Shown here: positions 9,896-20,612 of the stretch, piece after piece
Numbering within the stretch: position 1 is the stretch's first letter
Layout of the letters: each line of letters starts with the position of its first letter
Assembly (NCBI GenBank): GCA_019828595.1
Contig: JAHQRK010000007.1
Coordinates: 2,046,001 to 2,110,000 of the forward strand
Length of the DNA: 64,000 bases
Reading direction: 5' to 3'
Source: Aphanomyces cochlioides
Lineage: Eukaryota; Oomycota; Saprolegniomycetes; Saprolegniales; Verrucalvaceae
Program-made: the position numbers and the translations under genes
The notes under the pieces: model-generated
The model's input: only the letters and a program-made list of their open reading frames with translations
Database searches by the model: none
What the model was told of the DNA's origin: nothing

Positions 9896-10731
9896 ATTTA
9901 GTGAATTGTTAAGATAGTTATGCATCCTATTGAATTGTTCAAGAGCGTATTGACTGTGTAACTTGGTAGCCACTGTGCTGTCTGGCATACTACAGTAGTG
10001 CCCACACGTCCTTGCCTCAATCTCCATGCTGACCAAAGGCGAGGCCACTTTGCGCAGATTCTCTACTTTGTCTTCATTTCTGTCTGAACTTTTCTTGCAT
10101 GCAAACCTATTTTAAAAATAATACCCTGAATAAATTATAATTTCTTGTTTATAGATGTACTGAGGTATGGTATTGGCTCAGATCACAGTCTGTTGTTCGA
10201 ATTGAGCCTTCGATGAAAGGAATCAATTATTTCTACACCTCGAGTGTAGTAGAATGACCACGTTATTGACGTCAAAGTTTATCCAGAGGCGTATCAAGCT
10301 CGTAAAATTTTCGCCGCTTTAATTTTGCTCCAGTGAACTGGATTAGATGCATATCATGATACCAGAATGATTGAGGAAAGTTCACGCATGAAAATACGCA
10401 TATCGTTGAGTATCCAAAGATCTTTACCAATGCGTAGGCGCCGTCAAACGATGGCCTCATCACTACCATTTCAAGCTGGAGTCTTCACAACGCTATAAAT
10501 AAATACCTGTAGAATTTAAAATTTGACCTCTGAAAATCAGTCTCATGTGGGAAATGGGAAAAATGTCACACTAATTACAGTTTACCTCGAAAATATTAAA
10601 ATTTAGCATGAAATATAATATTTGGAAGGTTTTCACAATCTCGGTGTCCTTGCCGGGAAATGTATCTTGATACCGTTTGCCAGAGACCGCGCATGAGAAT
10701 GCCGTAAACTTCCTTCGTGTCATGTGGTCGC
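9896..10731. other. Intergenic, no gene seen
   Basis: Non-coding by eye on both strands; short open frames show no recognisable domain. It separates the 3' end of the 9338 gene from the 3' end of the RarD-like gene, so the two genes converge across it. Confidence 0.4.
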
Positions 10732-11655
10732 TTATGCTTCTTCTTTCACCGCTGAGTACGCTTGGTCCTCTTCTGCCTTTGCGTTGACTTGGCGGTGGTG
10801 CACGATGCTTTCCGCAGTGTAAATCAGAAGACCGAGCCAAACAAGACAAAACCCAACAAGTTTCGACGTTGAGAATGGCTAATGGTAGCCCCAGACGCCA
10901 ATTCCAAACTGCATTGTCGGGCTAATGTACTGCAGCAGGCCAAGGGTTGTCATGGACATGAGTTTAGCAGCCGTGGACAACAATAATAGGGGCACCACCA
11001 TGACCAAACCCGACGAGACAAGCAAGAGGTTCATCCACCAGTCGCAATGAAACATAGTGGCTGTGTGGTTGTGCACCTCGAGCACGAGCAAATAAATCAC
11101 CGCTGGGATAAAAAAGATCCCCAATTCGAGAGCCACGCCGTACAAGGCACCAAGTGGTGCTTGCTTCTTGATGAGACCATAAAAGCCAAACGAAAAGGAC
11201 AATGTCAACGCCACCCACGGGAATGCACCATGGACAATCGCTACTTCGAGGACACCACCAAACGCAAGAGCCATGGCGATCCATTGCCATAATCGAAGTC
11301 GCTCGCGGAGGAAGACGACACCGAGGAGTACATTCATTAGTGGCAGCATGAAATACCCCAGGCTCGTTTCAACGATGTAGCCAGCGAGGATTGCCCAGAC
11401 CGTGACAAAGAGGGTGACACCAAGAAGAGCACCGGAGAGCGTGTAGATGGCAAACGATCGCCAGTGGAAAACTGCGTCGCGGAAGCTTGTCCATTGCTTG
11501 GTTGCGAATATGAGAATGAACAGCATGATGAAGGACCAGATGATGCGATGCATGAGGAGTTCCATGGCTGGCACGGCGTGGAAGAGCTTCCAGAAGACAG
11601 GTTGCACGCCCCAGATCACATTCGCTGCCACGCCAAACACGATGCCTTGGGTCAT
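10732..11655 (-). pseudogene. RarD/EamA-family permease interrupted by one in-frame TAG
   Basis: Intronless frame from the ATG at 11655 (MTQGIVFGVAANVIWGVQPV) with about ten hydrophobic segments, as in the EamA/DMT superfamily. RarD-type features include WGVQPVFWKL and MHRIIWSF near the N-terminus, a FLRERL loop, and LLQYISPTMQF near the C-terminus. After GIGVWGYH an in-frame TAG (10879-10881) stands where RarD proteins usually have Glu in a YHEPF-like motif. Beyond it the same frame continues through PFSTSKLVGFCLVWLGL, a final membrane helix and a charged tail, to TAA at 10732-10734. One substitution (GAG to TAG) explains the break. An upstream in-frame ATG (11775) adds a non-conserved stretch. 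The protein is most like bacterial RarD transporters of about 300 residues, so lateral acquisition is possible. Alternatives are stop readthrough or a sequencing error. Confidence 0.82.
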
Positions 11656-13457
11656 TTTTCTGCAATGAAGGTGGAAAGGCCGTCTGGGTAAGTGACAGGA
11701 ATTGGATTTGTTGAAGGTGGACTGCACATTCAGCGTAGTATTGGCTAATCCTTTGATGGACACGCAACTCGTCACCTGCGTCGTTCTCGCACGAACTTGG
11801 AGCCATTGTTTCTCACAAGTTGGGAAAGTACACTAAACCACGACGATCTCTTGCTTCGAGTAGCATCGTTCACTTTTGGAGCGGTTGATATGCAAGCCGT
11901 GCTGCACAAAGACCAACGCAAAGCAGTTGCACCTGGAAAAATGGAGGGGGTTCGAGTTGTCACCTCGGTTAAAATCTTACCCACGATACAGTGATCCTCC
12001 TGCTCGGTGAACACTCTCGCGCCCAGACGGACAGAACGCAGTTGGTCTGTGCAATCTATTGTACGCTAATGAGCGTCAAATTCATTGCGGAGCTGATAGC
12101 AGAGCTTCATATGCATCTTGTAAACACATCGACTTGGAGAACCTTTCAGCGGAAACTGTCAAGGAGTTATGTGCCCCTCTACTTGAAAATATCATCCACT
12201 GTATGGTGCGATTTTCAAAATATTCCCGGTGAATAACGCATGTGAGTCGATGCGTACGACGTTCTGAAGGGAGTTGTGCTATTGTTTGACCCCTCATCAG
12301 ACGGCTTGATTGTGGCTTTGAGAACACAAATTCAACTTTCGTCAGGCGCAGTCTGCAAGGACTGAAGGTAGGAAGATATTGGCATCAACGCTCAGTCATC
12401 ACAGTTGGAACAAAGTCACTGGTCCTGCGACTTTCTCGGATTTTGCTCGAAGGTTCACGTTTGAAATGTGCACTTGGTTGAAAATATCATTTCGCTCAGG
12501 GGAAGAATCGTTGCTGATCCAATTTGGAACCTTTCTTTTCATCGCGTGGGGTTTATTTGGTCATCAAGTACACCACGTTTACCGTCTACTTCAGTATTTT
12601 AATGCTGTCAGGGAAGCCCTCCAGCGACAGCAGTACAGTGAGGTCCGTCGCCAACCCACGATGAAACAAGAAATCGCTCATAGTCTCTGTCTTGTTGTCT
12701 GATGCTTCTTCATATCAGTGAGTTTGAGCTCACCCAGTTTCTATCGCTCTCGGGGGCTCTTTCTTCGAAGCCAAACATGTACTCAGGTTAGCTTTTGTTG
12801 TCATTCTTCAACCCAACCTCGGAATCATATATGTCGAAGGGCATCCAAGCTCTGAAAAGGAGAAAATTTCCAAGGCCAAAGCTCCGTACTGTTACCGCTA
12901 GCCATCAATGAAATCCTTGGAAGCAGGGTTTCGACAGAGTCGCAAAGTTGCAATCTTCGCATCGCTTCTGGGAGACTATAGGCTTACTGTATTCACGCAT
13001 CAAGCGGAAGAGGAACATGTCTTGCTGCACTCAGTGCATCTTCAATCGTGCTGCATTTATCATAATCATGGATGTCAAATGGACTTTGATTGCGATTTCC
13101 CACATCAAGCAAGCGCTTGATTGCGTTTTTCGACATTCATTCACAGTCAACTTTGGTGAGACACAAGTCCACGATGAGACAAACGGTCCGTAAGATATCT
13201 CGTGGTATTTTAGAGCGAGCAGCATGATATCCCCTAGTCGAGAGTCTCATACAACCACTGCGGAGTTACCAGCGTGTCGGATTTTCCAAGCAAGGCGACA
13301 AAAACGTGTCAAGTTTATACTTTTCATAATTTCAACTGTCTTCACTTTGACTCAATCCCATGTGATCGTCCAAGTAGCACGCCTTGTCTCAAGTCGGACA
13401 ACTCTCGTTCAAATCACGGCCCACGACAGAGTTGATTCACTTTTGATTTTGCTTGTC
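11656..13457. other. Intergenic, with faint coding-like traces on both strands
   Basis: Between the divergent RarD-like and MATE genes. No intact gene is visible. On the minus strand, about 13260-13000 reads MRLSTRGYHAARSK, then PRDILRTVCLIVDLCLTKVD, one stop, then MSKNAIKRLLDVGNRNQSPF and DIHDYDK before a second stop, and a further stretch near 12960-12840. On the plus strand, about 12095-12235 reads HIDLENLSAETVKELCAPLL. These look like relics of one or more genes I cannot identify. Confidence 0.4.
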
Positions 13458-15067
13458 ATGGCAGACTTTGCCCACCACGCTGTGATCACTCCAAGGTCCG
13501 ACGACATCTTTGTTTGCGCTCAAGAGGAGCCTGTGAATGTGAAGGCGGAGCTGAAGCAACTATTGGCATTGGCTGGACCGATGGTATGACCCTTCTCTAT
13601 GAGCTGAGCATGGACTCGTCCTGTAGTGCTTGACATTTCTCATCGAGTCGACACAATCAACCATCAGCGTGGCTTTGGTCGGCAGCATCGAGTCGGAGCA
13701 AACCAAGGAGCTTGTCAATGGAGCCGCGCTCAGCACCTCGTTTACAACTTTGACTGTCATTGCAGTTGTCATTGGTCTTCCCACGGCTCTCGATACGCTC
13801 TGCTCGCAAGCGTATGGCTCTGGTAACATGGCTAAAATGGGAACCTCCTTGCAAAGTGCACTTCTAGCCATGACCATGGTACTGCTCCATCTCACTGAAA
13901 TCGGTGTAAATGCTGTATGTAGGCATTTGTCCCCATCTTTGTGATCAATTGGTTTTCCGACCATATCCTCATGGGCTTGGGTCAAGACCCTGTCGTTTGT
14001 GTCCTCTCGAAGCGCTTCACGCTCTACATTACTGCCACTTATCCCTTCTACGCCTTCCAGCAAATTGTGCGAAAACTCCTTCAAGCCCACAACATTGTCT
14101 ATCCGATGTTCTTCCTCGCTGTCGTCAGTAACGCCGTTCACATTGGTGCTGGTATCCCATTGACGCGAGCCTTGGGGTACGATGGCGCTGGCCTCGCCCG
14201 CGTGCTGTGTCAAGCTGTGTATCCGATCTTACTCGCAGTTTATCTTTGGTTTCGTCCGGTGTACAAGCAGTGGCACATCGAATGGAGTTTGCGAACAGCT
14301 TGGACAAACCTGCGCGAATTTTTTCAGTTTGGTCTCCCTGGGCTCTTGATGATGATGTTGGAATTTACAGCATTTGAAATCCTCACGCTCCTCTCGGGAC
14401 TCTTACCTGACAATTTAGTTGCCCTCGGCGCAAACTCGGTACTGTGCTCCTCACAACTTGCACGACATCTCACAGCATGTCGTAGATTCTAATGAACATC
14501 ATCATTCTCTTCTACAACACTTACCTCGGCATGGCGATTGCGAGCGGCGTTCGCGTTGGTGTCATGGTTGGTGCTGGAAAAATTGCTCATGCCAAGTGCA
14601 TCCTCAAGCTTGCGTTTGGAACCTTTCTGTGCTGCATTGTCTTGACAGCTCTCCTGTTTTACTTCTTGCGAACCAAGCTGCCTCCTCTGTTCGTCAGCGA
14701 TGTCGACATTAGCAAGTGAGTCTCATTGCTCTCGGTCGTGGCTAACATTTGTGGTAGACGAGCTGAAGAAATTATTCCATACATCGTCCCACTGCATATG
14801 ATGGATGCATTGAATGGACTATCGCAAGCAGTGCTGCGAGCACTGGGCAGACCGGCGTTCGCCACGTACGTCAATGCCGGTGCATACTACCTCGTTGGAA
14901 TTCCCCTCGCTGCCGCCTTTGCTTTTGGCCTTCACTGGAGCAGCGAAGGACTCTGGAGCGGGTTTACGTCCGCTTCTCTGTGTGCATGTTGTATCTACGC
15001 TTTCTATTTCACCAAGCGATTAAACTGGATACAAGTCGTCGACGAAGCTAAAGTGCGAAATGAATAA
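13458..15067 (+). CDS. MATE-family multidrug/metabolite efflux transporter
   Basis: Five exons joined by GT-AG introns give 477 residues: 13458-13583, 13627-13878, 13923-14438, 14486-14715, 14758-15067. The four introns are 42-47 bp. The first three are phase 0 and the last falls within the Lys codon of DISKRAEE. The start is the ATG at 13458 (GTCATGG); the protein begins with a short acidic, soluble N-terminus. MATE hallmarks are LKQLLALAGPM at the start of helix 1, GLPTALDTLCSQAYGSGN after helix 2, the second-half block LPDNLVALGANS, and GVRVGVMVGAG. About 12 hydrophobic segments can be counted. MATE proteins export cationic drugs and metabolites, driven by H+ or Na+ gradients, across plasma or vacuolar membranes; the substrate here is unknown. 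The TPR gene follows 62 bp downstream on the same strand. Confidence 0.9.
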
Positions 15068-15129
15068 ATTGTTACTCAAGTGACAACCTTCACACTTGGC
15101 ACTGATTTATTTTTAGCTTCACTGAGCCC

Positions 15130-17378
15130 ATGGCGACTGGAAAAGGAAGGAGCTCGATCGCCGTGGACGACTCCAGCCAGCCCATGAACTCATCGCTGCC
15201 TTACAAAGGAAACAGCTCATCGACAAAACCCCAGTCTGCAGTTAGCGGGTTTTACTTGAGTGTTCTTGAAGCGGCCACCACGTCCTCGATCCAGCCTCCA
15301 CAAACTGTCGCCTCAGTCACGTCAGTCCCCAAGCTGCAAAAGCTATCCTCTCTAACCTCCGCGGGGCTTGCACTCAAGGAACCAGCGTTCACACTTTTAG
15401 ACCACGGCCATTCAACAAGCAAAGATTCTCACACAGATATCCCTAATGATATCAGACGCAATGGCGACGACATCGATGGTAAGGCATTGGCAACCAAATA
15501 TCTGAATTGAGTGGCGCAGACATGTTTGCACTCATGCGGGAAAAAAAGCAAGAGTTGCAAACCCAAGTGGTATGTGTGCATAAGCTGCTGACAATCTTGC
15601 GCCATGAACCATCCGATTTTGTCCTGCACTACTTGGCAAGACATGACGTTGTTGTCCTCCTCTTGAGTCTGGTGCGGGAATTCCGCTTTCACGCGCCTCT
15701 TCAGGTTACACTTCATGACTGCAATGGGCTGAAAAAGATCTCTCGTAGGCTGATATATTGCACACTTTAATGCTTCTAGCAAAGATGACTGCTGAACATG
15801 CTCAGACACTTCTACATGTACAATTGATAGGTTGCTTCATTGACTAGCACACTTCCATGGGGAATAGGAATCAGCAGCAACGTTGGTTGCGAAAACGATG
15901 GCTCTCCATCCAACTGAAGATCGTTTGCAGCAGTATGGAGCGTCTTTGCTTCATACTCTGAGGTATCTCTTGCGTCCGCCAAGAAGATTAAAATGCTCAT
16001 CCAGAATCACCGAGCCGGCGAAACCACGAGCGCAGACCAGAGTTGCTCAAATTGCCTACTTTGATAGCCAGCCCGCAACTCCTACAGCCCGACAGATGCT
16101 GTGGAATCCAGAACCGAGCTGTGCAAAGCACATTCATGCAGTCCCACTCGAGCCTGTTCAACTAGTACGACGTCGAGAATGGCCAGGCCTTGGAACTTCT
16201 GTAGGTCAGTGCGAAATCACAAATTCTAGCTGAAAGAAGTCGAACCCCGGAGCTGTCGCAGTCAAAATTACGACGAGCACTTTCAAGCAGGCAAATTCCA
16301 CGCCTGAGCCCAGACTGCGTCTTGGTGGCTCAAACGCCTCCACCCGACCAGCCGGTTTTAGCCAGACCGGAAAGTTGCCCTACGTTTGACAACATGACGA
16401 TTGATGTCCATGACTTTGGAATCAAACCGTGGACTGCCCAGCAGCCGAATCGTATGCTTGTATCTCTTGCCAGGTCTAACTTGTCTCTTCTAGGTCAGCG
16501 ACTGACACCAATGTCACCTTCGTTGCGAGCATACTGTAGCTCCCCACTCTTTGTGGAACCTATGGCTATTTCAGAGCGTATTGGCGTCAAACAGCCAGAA
16601 ACTAAACCCATGGGGGCGAAGAAACCTCCCAAGCCTTTGCGAAATACCAAGGAAAACGAGCAAGCCAGCAGCGATGAACCACCGCTCCCCAAACTCCCCT
16701 CCACGACATCACGGACAAAAGTCGCCCCAACCAACTCACTCGACCAACATCGAGCAGTCAAGTGTCTCCAGCGCTACTTTAGACGGATTCTCAAGCAAAC
16801 CTCTGTTGCTCCACCGACCCGTTCAAAACAGAGGGAAGCGTCTCAATTGTCACCAAATCAAGCGTTTGGAGACCTCGATGCTCAACTTTTGGAGCGGAAT
16901 GAACACGAGTATATTCTCCGAGCAGTTCAGGCAAACTACTGCCGTGGTTTGCAGTACCACAAGCAAGGCAAGTACGAACTCGCAAGAGAAACTTACGACT
17001 CGGCTCTCGATCTCAAATCAAGTACGGTTCCTCAGCAGTTATAATGACCACAGCTAATTCGTGGCGCAGGGATATCATTCATCAGCCTGATTGTCAATAT
17101 TGGAGCAGCATATATGAGCGAAGGCAACTACGCCAAGGCGCTGCACGCATTTGAAACTGCTCTGCAGCAACAGCCCAACCATGCAAAGGCCATGTACAAC
17201 TGTGGTTTAGCATATTGGCACCAGGGCGACGTCATTACCGCGGCATTGAAGGTACAGCTATCTGGCATAGCCCTGACTCGTTGTTTTGCAGTTTTCTGCT
17301 GTTTTGACCTTAGTGCCCTCCCATGTCAAAGCGATCTACGCACTTCACATTCTGCGCACGAATTTTGGAGTTGCTTAA
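15130..17378 (+). CDS. TPR-repeat protein with armadillo-like middle and IQ-like motif
   Basis: Seven exons: 15130-15478, 15520-15704, 15749-15830, 15875 (or 15878)-16200, 16262-17021, 17070-17251, 17292-17378, giving about 656 residues. Introns are 38-61 bp. Only the exon 4/5 join is uncertain; the intron 16201-16261 keeps frame. Residues 1-115 are Ser/Pro/Thr-rich. Exons 2-4 encode helical, armadillo-like sequence (LLLSLVREFRFHAPLQ, ADILHTLMLLAKM, RLQQYGASLLHTLRYL). An IQ-like motif, CLQRYFRRILKQ, lies near residue 480. The C-terminus holds three TPR units (ANYCRGLQYHKQGKYELARE; GAAYMSEGNYAKALHAFETA; the last in exons 6-7). TPR and ARM repeats bind proteins and IQ motifs bind calmodulin-type proteins; a scaffold role is inferred. 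No orthologue recognised. Its TAA overlaps the stop codon of the opposing ankyrin gene. Confidence 0.8.
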
Positions 17379-17808
17379 TTTAAAGGCTGGCTTAAGAGTG
17401 TTACCATGTCGAGCCTGTCGAAGAGTGTGGCTAATTCCAATGGAGTCTGCTGCATTTTGTTGCAAGTTTGCGAACTTGCGCCGTACTGCAAAAGAAGTTT
17501 GGCGCACTCGCCGTGGCCCAAATATGCAGCTTTGTGAAGTGCCGTATTGCCAGAGGGGTCTTTTGGATGTCAGATCAAAGGTAGATGGTGCTTTACCGAC
17601 CTGCAACGTGTACGTTGGCGCCGTGTCGTAGTAGCAGATCCAAGGCCTGTACTTGATTTGCTTTCACAGCCCAAAGCACGAGTGCCCATTCGCTCTCGTC
17701 GTCAATAAAATCGACATTCGCTCCGTTTTGGATGAGAGACTCGATTTTGTCCACCGCTCCATCGCAAATGGCTTCACGTAGCTCGTCGCTTGGAGTTAGA
17801 GTGCTCAT
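17375..17808 (-). CDS. Small ankyrin-repeat protein
   Basis: Two exons on the minus strand, 17808-17601 and 17559-17375, split by a 41-bp GT-AG intron, give 130 residues. The start is the ATG at 17808 (MSTLTPSDELREAICDG). Three ankyrin units are visible: one around AVDKIESLIQNGANVDF, one around EWALVLWAVKANQVQALDLL ending LRHGANVHVADPSGNTALHK (the intron falls inside VAD), and one around LGHGECAKLLLQYGASS followed by QQTPLELA. The protein is essentially only ankyrin repeats, so it is probably a protein-binding adaptor; the partner is unknown. Its TAA (17377-17375) shares the TTAA at 17375-17378 with the stop of the TPR gene. Confidence 0.85.
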
Positions 17809-17922
17809 ATCCGCCAGTTACGTAAGTAAACTTTCGTTGGTTTCATCGTTTCGAGTTTTGAGAGTCGCGAATGTTAACAGTCGGGCACATGGTAAGCATC
17901 ATAGGGCGGACGTATATTTTAC

Positions 17923-19527
17923 TTAAACTGCCAAAATGTACTTGGTTGGGCGTGCCTTGTCCTCTTCTGGATGGACATCCACGATTTCATCTTCAGAGTC
18001 ACTCATGTTGCAAATTGTCTCGAGAGTACTGCGGTTGTAAATACGCGAATGTTGAGTCTGTGCGTCATTGGTATGGCCACTTGGAATCAACGGTGGAGGG
18101 GCCAATATTTGATGAGTCGTGTGATATTGAGGAATTCTATCAAGAATCACACGCCCACCTCGACCACGACGCCATCGTCTAAATTCCATGTCAAGCGATC
18201 GCAACTATACAACAGGATGTACCCTCGGAAAACGGGTGGTTCATGGAAAATGGCTGAATAAAGTTCTGCTGTCGACGGGGGATAGCTAGATATCTCAGAG
18301 ACTGCTGTCGGTTCAACCACATCTGCTTGGCTGGCAGCTTCGAGAAAGGACGGAACGACAATTTTTTGTACGTCGGTGAAGGCCAGAGCTGGCTGTGATG
18401 AGCCCATGACAGGTGGTGTATCGAGTAGCTTCTTTTTCTTCTTCTTCTTGGGCTTAAGGTCGTCTTCGCTTGGTATCTGAAGCAACACAATGAGAATTTG
18501 TCATCTATGAGGCTAACCTTTGGTTGTCGAGGCGGCAACTTCAATTGTGGTGCAAGCTCCCCAAGAATTTCATGGAACTGTTGCTGGCGAGTTTCGTCCA
18601 TGAAGTCCACGAGGAGACGCTTGAATTTTTCCCGACGTTTGACCATATCCAGCAACGAGCGCACTCGGTCAAAATCATTGCGAAGTTGCTGTAGTTTTCG
18701 GAGACCTTCCATGTCATTCTTTCGATGTTTTCGCAGCTTGTATCGCTCCTGCCGGGGGTAAGAATCAGCTTCAATAGGATCTCTACCTTCTCACGCGGTC
18801 TAAATACCAAGTGCGGGTTTGTGTCGTTCAGTGGAGTCTGTGGCCAATATTTGCGTAGCAGTGGTCGCTTCAGTAATTGGCGTTTGGCCACCCAATAGTT
18901 GTAAATATCTGTCGATACTTTATGGCATGGGCTTTTCACAAGTTGCAGCTTTTTCGAGAAGATTTCATCGGCTTCTGCAAGGGTAATCACGCTGGGATTA
19001 ATCAAAGCCGAAGCTTTTTCAAGCAAATCCAGCATTGTTGCAAAAGTATCCAATGAAAGTTGATAGCGTGGATCGGCCAGTTCACCATAGCGAGGATGTG
19101 CTCGCAGCCATTCAATGTCTTCGACTTCGAGATCAATCTCTACTTTGTCGCTTGTCGGTTGTGCGACGGCATTGCTGCTGCTTGAATTTTGAAAATTCAA
19201 GCTGAGCTTTATGTAACTTGTTGGGAGGTGGAAATCTGGCGAGACTTCTTTTTCGTAGTTGGGAACTGCCTTATTTATTGGGATTGGGATGTTCTTCTTT
19301 CGTTTTGGCTTGGCGGGTTGGTCATCCACCATCTAGATCAATATTGCAAATCAAATGGACCAAAAAAGTCGTACCTCAGCCAGCTCTTGGAAGGAAGCAA
19401 CCTTGTTGGAGAGCGCACCTCCGTCTTGATCGTCATCAACGTCAATATCAGCCTCGGAGCGCACAAGACGGATACGAGAATGGACGTCTAACTGCCGTGG
19501 CCTTAGGCTTTGTCTGCGGTGCAGCAT
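17923..19527 (-). CDS. EPL1: Enhancer-of-polycomb-like protein (EPL1-type NuA4 subunit)
   Basis: Five exons on the minus strand: 19527-19375, 19332-18787, 18748-18518, 18476-18223, 18178-17923, giving 479 residues with four GT-AG introns of 38-44 bp. The start is the ATG at 19527 (MLHRRQSLRPRQLDVHSRIR), which reads like the EPL1/EPC N-terminus. Exon 2 holds the EPcA region: DIEWLRAHPRYGEL, TFATMLDLLEKAS, ITLAEADEIF, YWVAKRQLLKRPLLRKYWPQ and NPHLVFRPREK. Exon 3 is a charged helical region, and exon 4 has a poly-Lys stretch. Across intron 4 the protein reads FRGRWRRGRGGRVILDR, matching the conserved RGR.GRGGR motif of the family. EPL1 proteins scaffold the NuA4/piccolo histone H4/H2A acetyltransferase in the nucleus. 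A decayed DNA-level duplicate lies at 2121-2620. The family call is firm; the symbol is by homology. Confidence 0.9.
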
Positions 19528-19894
19528 TTTTTCCAGTGCAATGACGAAAACAGTAAATAGTGTGATATTTGTGATTTAAATATTGTCATTTTCAACCAAA
19601 TTTGTATTTTTGACCAAAAATCCAATTGATTTTCAAATCGATTACAGAATATCAGTGTGTGTTTTGCATGAGTTTCGATTCTGATTGGCTGCTGGATTTG
19701 CTATTTGGTATTTTAGCCAATCAAAGGAGTCCGTTCGATTCGGAATTGCACTCTCGGCCGATCTGCACAACTTTGTTTGAAACACACAATATGTACTGTT
19801 ATGTAAAGATAATTCTGAACATTCGACAATTCCATCCGACAACACGGTGATTGGTAGAAATATTTTGATTCGACCAAACTCACATTCAAGACAT
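19528..19894. other. Intergenic, upstream of the EPL1-like gene
   Basis: AT-rich and non-coding; CCAAT occurs near 19717. It probably includes the EPL1-like promoter and separates that gene from the duplicated Crypton 3' end. Confidence 0.4.
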
Positions 19895-20612
19895 CCTGGT
19901 CAAGGTATGCTGAAGATGGACCGACCACCTTTGCCAAGCATGGACTGTTGATGCTGTGCCAATGACATGAGCCTCGCATAGCGTAGTCATGCAAATTTGC
20001 TTGTTCCGTGTGAAAAATCGACGCTGTATATACTAGGATTGTAGCTTGTCAAGTTGTCGAGCAGCACATCAGTGGTGTGCAAGCCCAAACATTTTCAAAC
20101 TCTCTAGCAGTGAAAAGAACTCTAACAGTCAAAGACGTAATGGAAAAGAGACGCATATTCATGATTATAGTCCTCCATCTCGCTCTCGTTTGCGAATGTC
20201 TCTGAACAAACTCGAGACGCTGCCGGTGTGGCCAGTATTTGCAGCTTCCTGGTCGAGGTACCGATGATGGACCGACTAACTTCGACACACTGGGAATGGA
20301 TATGTTTGTGCCAATGACATCAGCTTTACTTTGCGTGGTCATACGCATTCGCTTGTTCAGTGTACTACAACGACACTTGACACAGTGAATCATGACATGC
20401 AGATTATCAAGTTGTCGAAACGCATCGCATAGTCAGTGTTGTGCATGCCCACACGTTTCCAAAGTCTCTGGCAATACTCAAGCTGCAACAGAAGTGAGCC
20501 AAAACAATGTATTTACGCGATTAAAGTCTTCCATCTCTCTTTCTTTTGCGAATCTCTCTCAACAAACTCGAGTAGCTACTAGTGTGGCCAGCATAAGCAG
20601 CTTCAAATTGCT
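19895..20612 (-). repeat. Two tandem, diverged copies of the Crypton 3' end (about 355 bp each)
   Basis: Copy A (about 19895-20250) and copy B (about 20251-20612) align in order: GATGGACCGAC, GTGCCAATGACAT, TTGCTTGTTC, ATCAAGTTGTCGA-like, then the last coding block of the recombinase (AACAAACTCGAG and GTGTGGCCAG). Copy B includes the real stop codon at 20521 and the last 30 codons of the recombinase; copy A is a mutated duplicate without a complete gene. Confidence 0.7.

Noticed and set aside
11447..11691. Plus-strand open frames opposite the RarD-like gene
   Set aside because: Antisense shadows of the permease coding sequence.
16477..16498. Extra intron in exon 5 of the TPR gene (CTTCTAG|GTCAG)
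   Set aside because: The acceptor-like word is present, but the frame is open throughout and the only nearby donor would give an implausible 20-nt intron.
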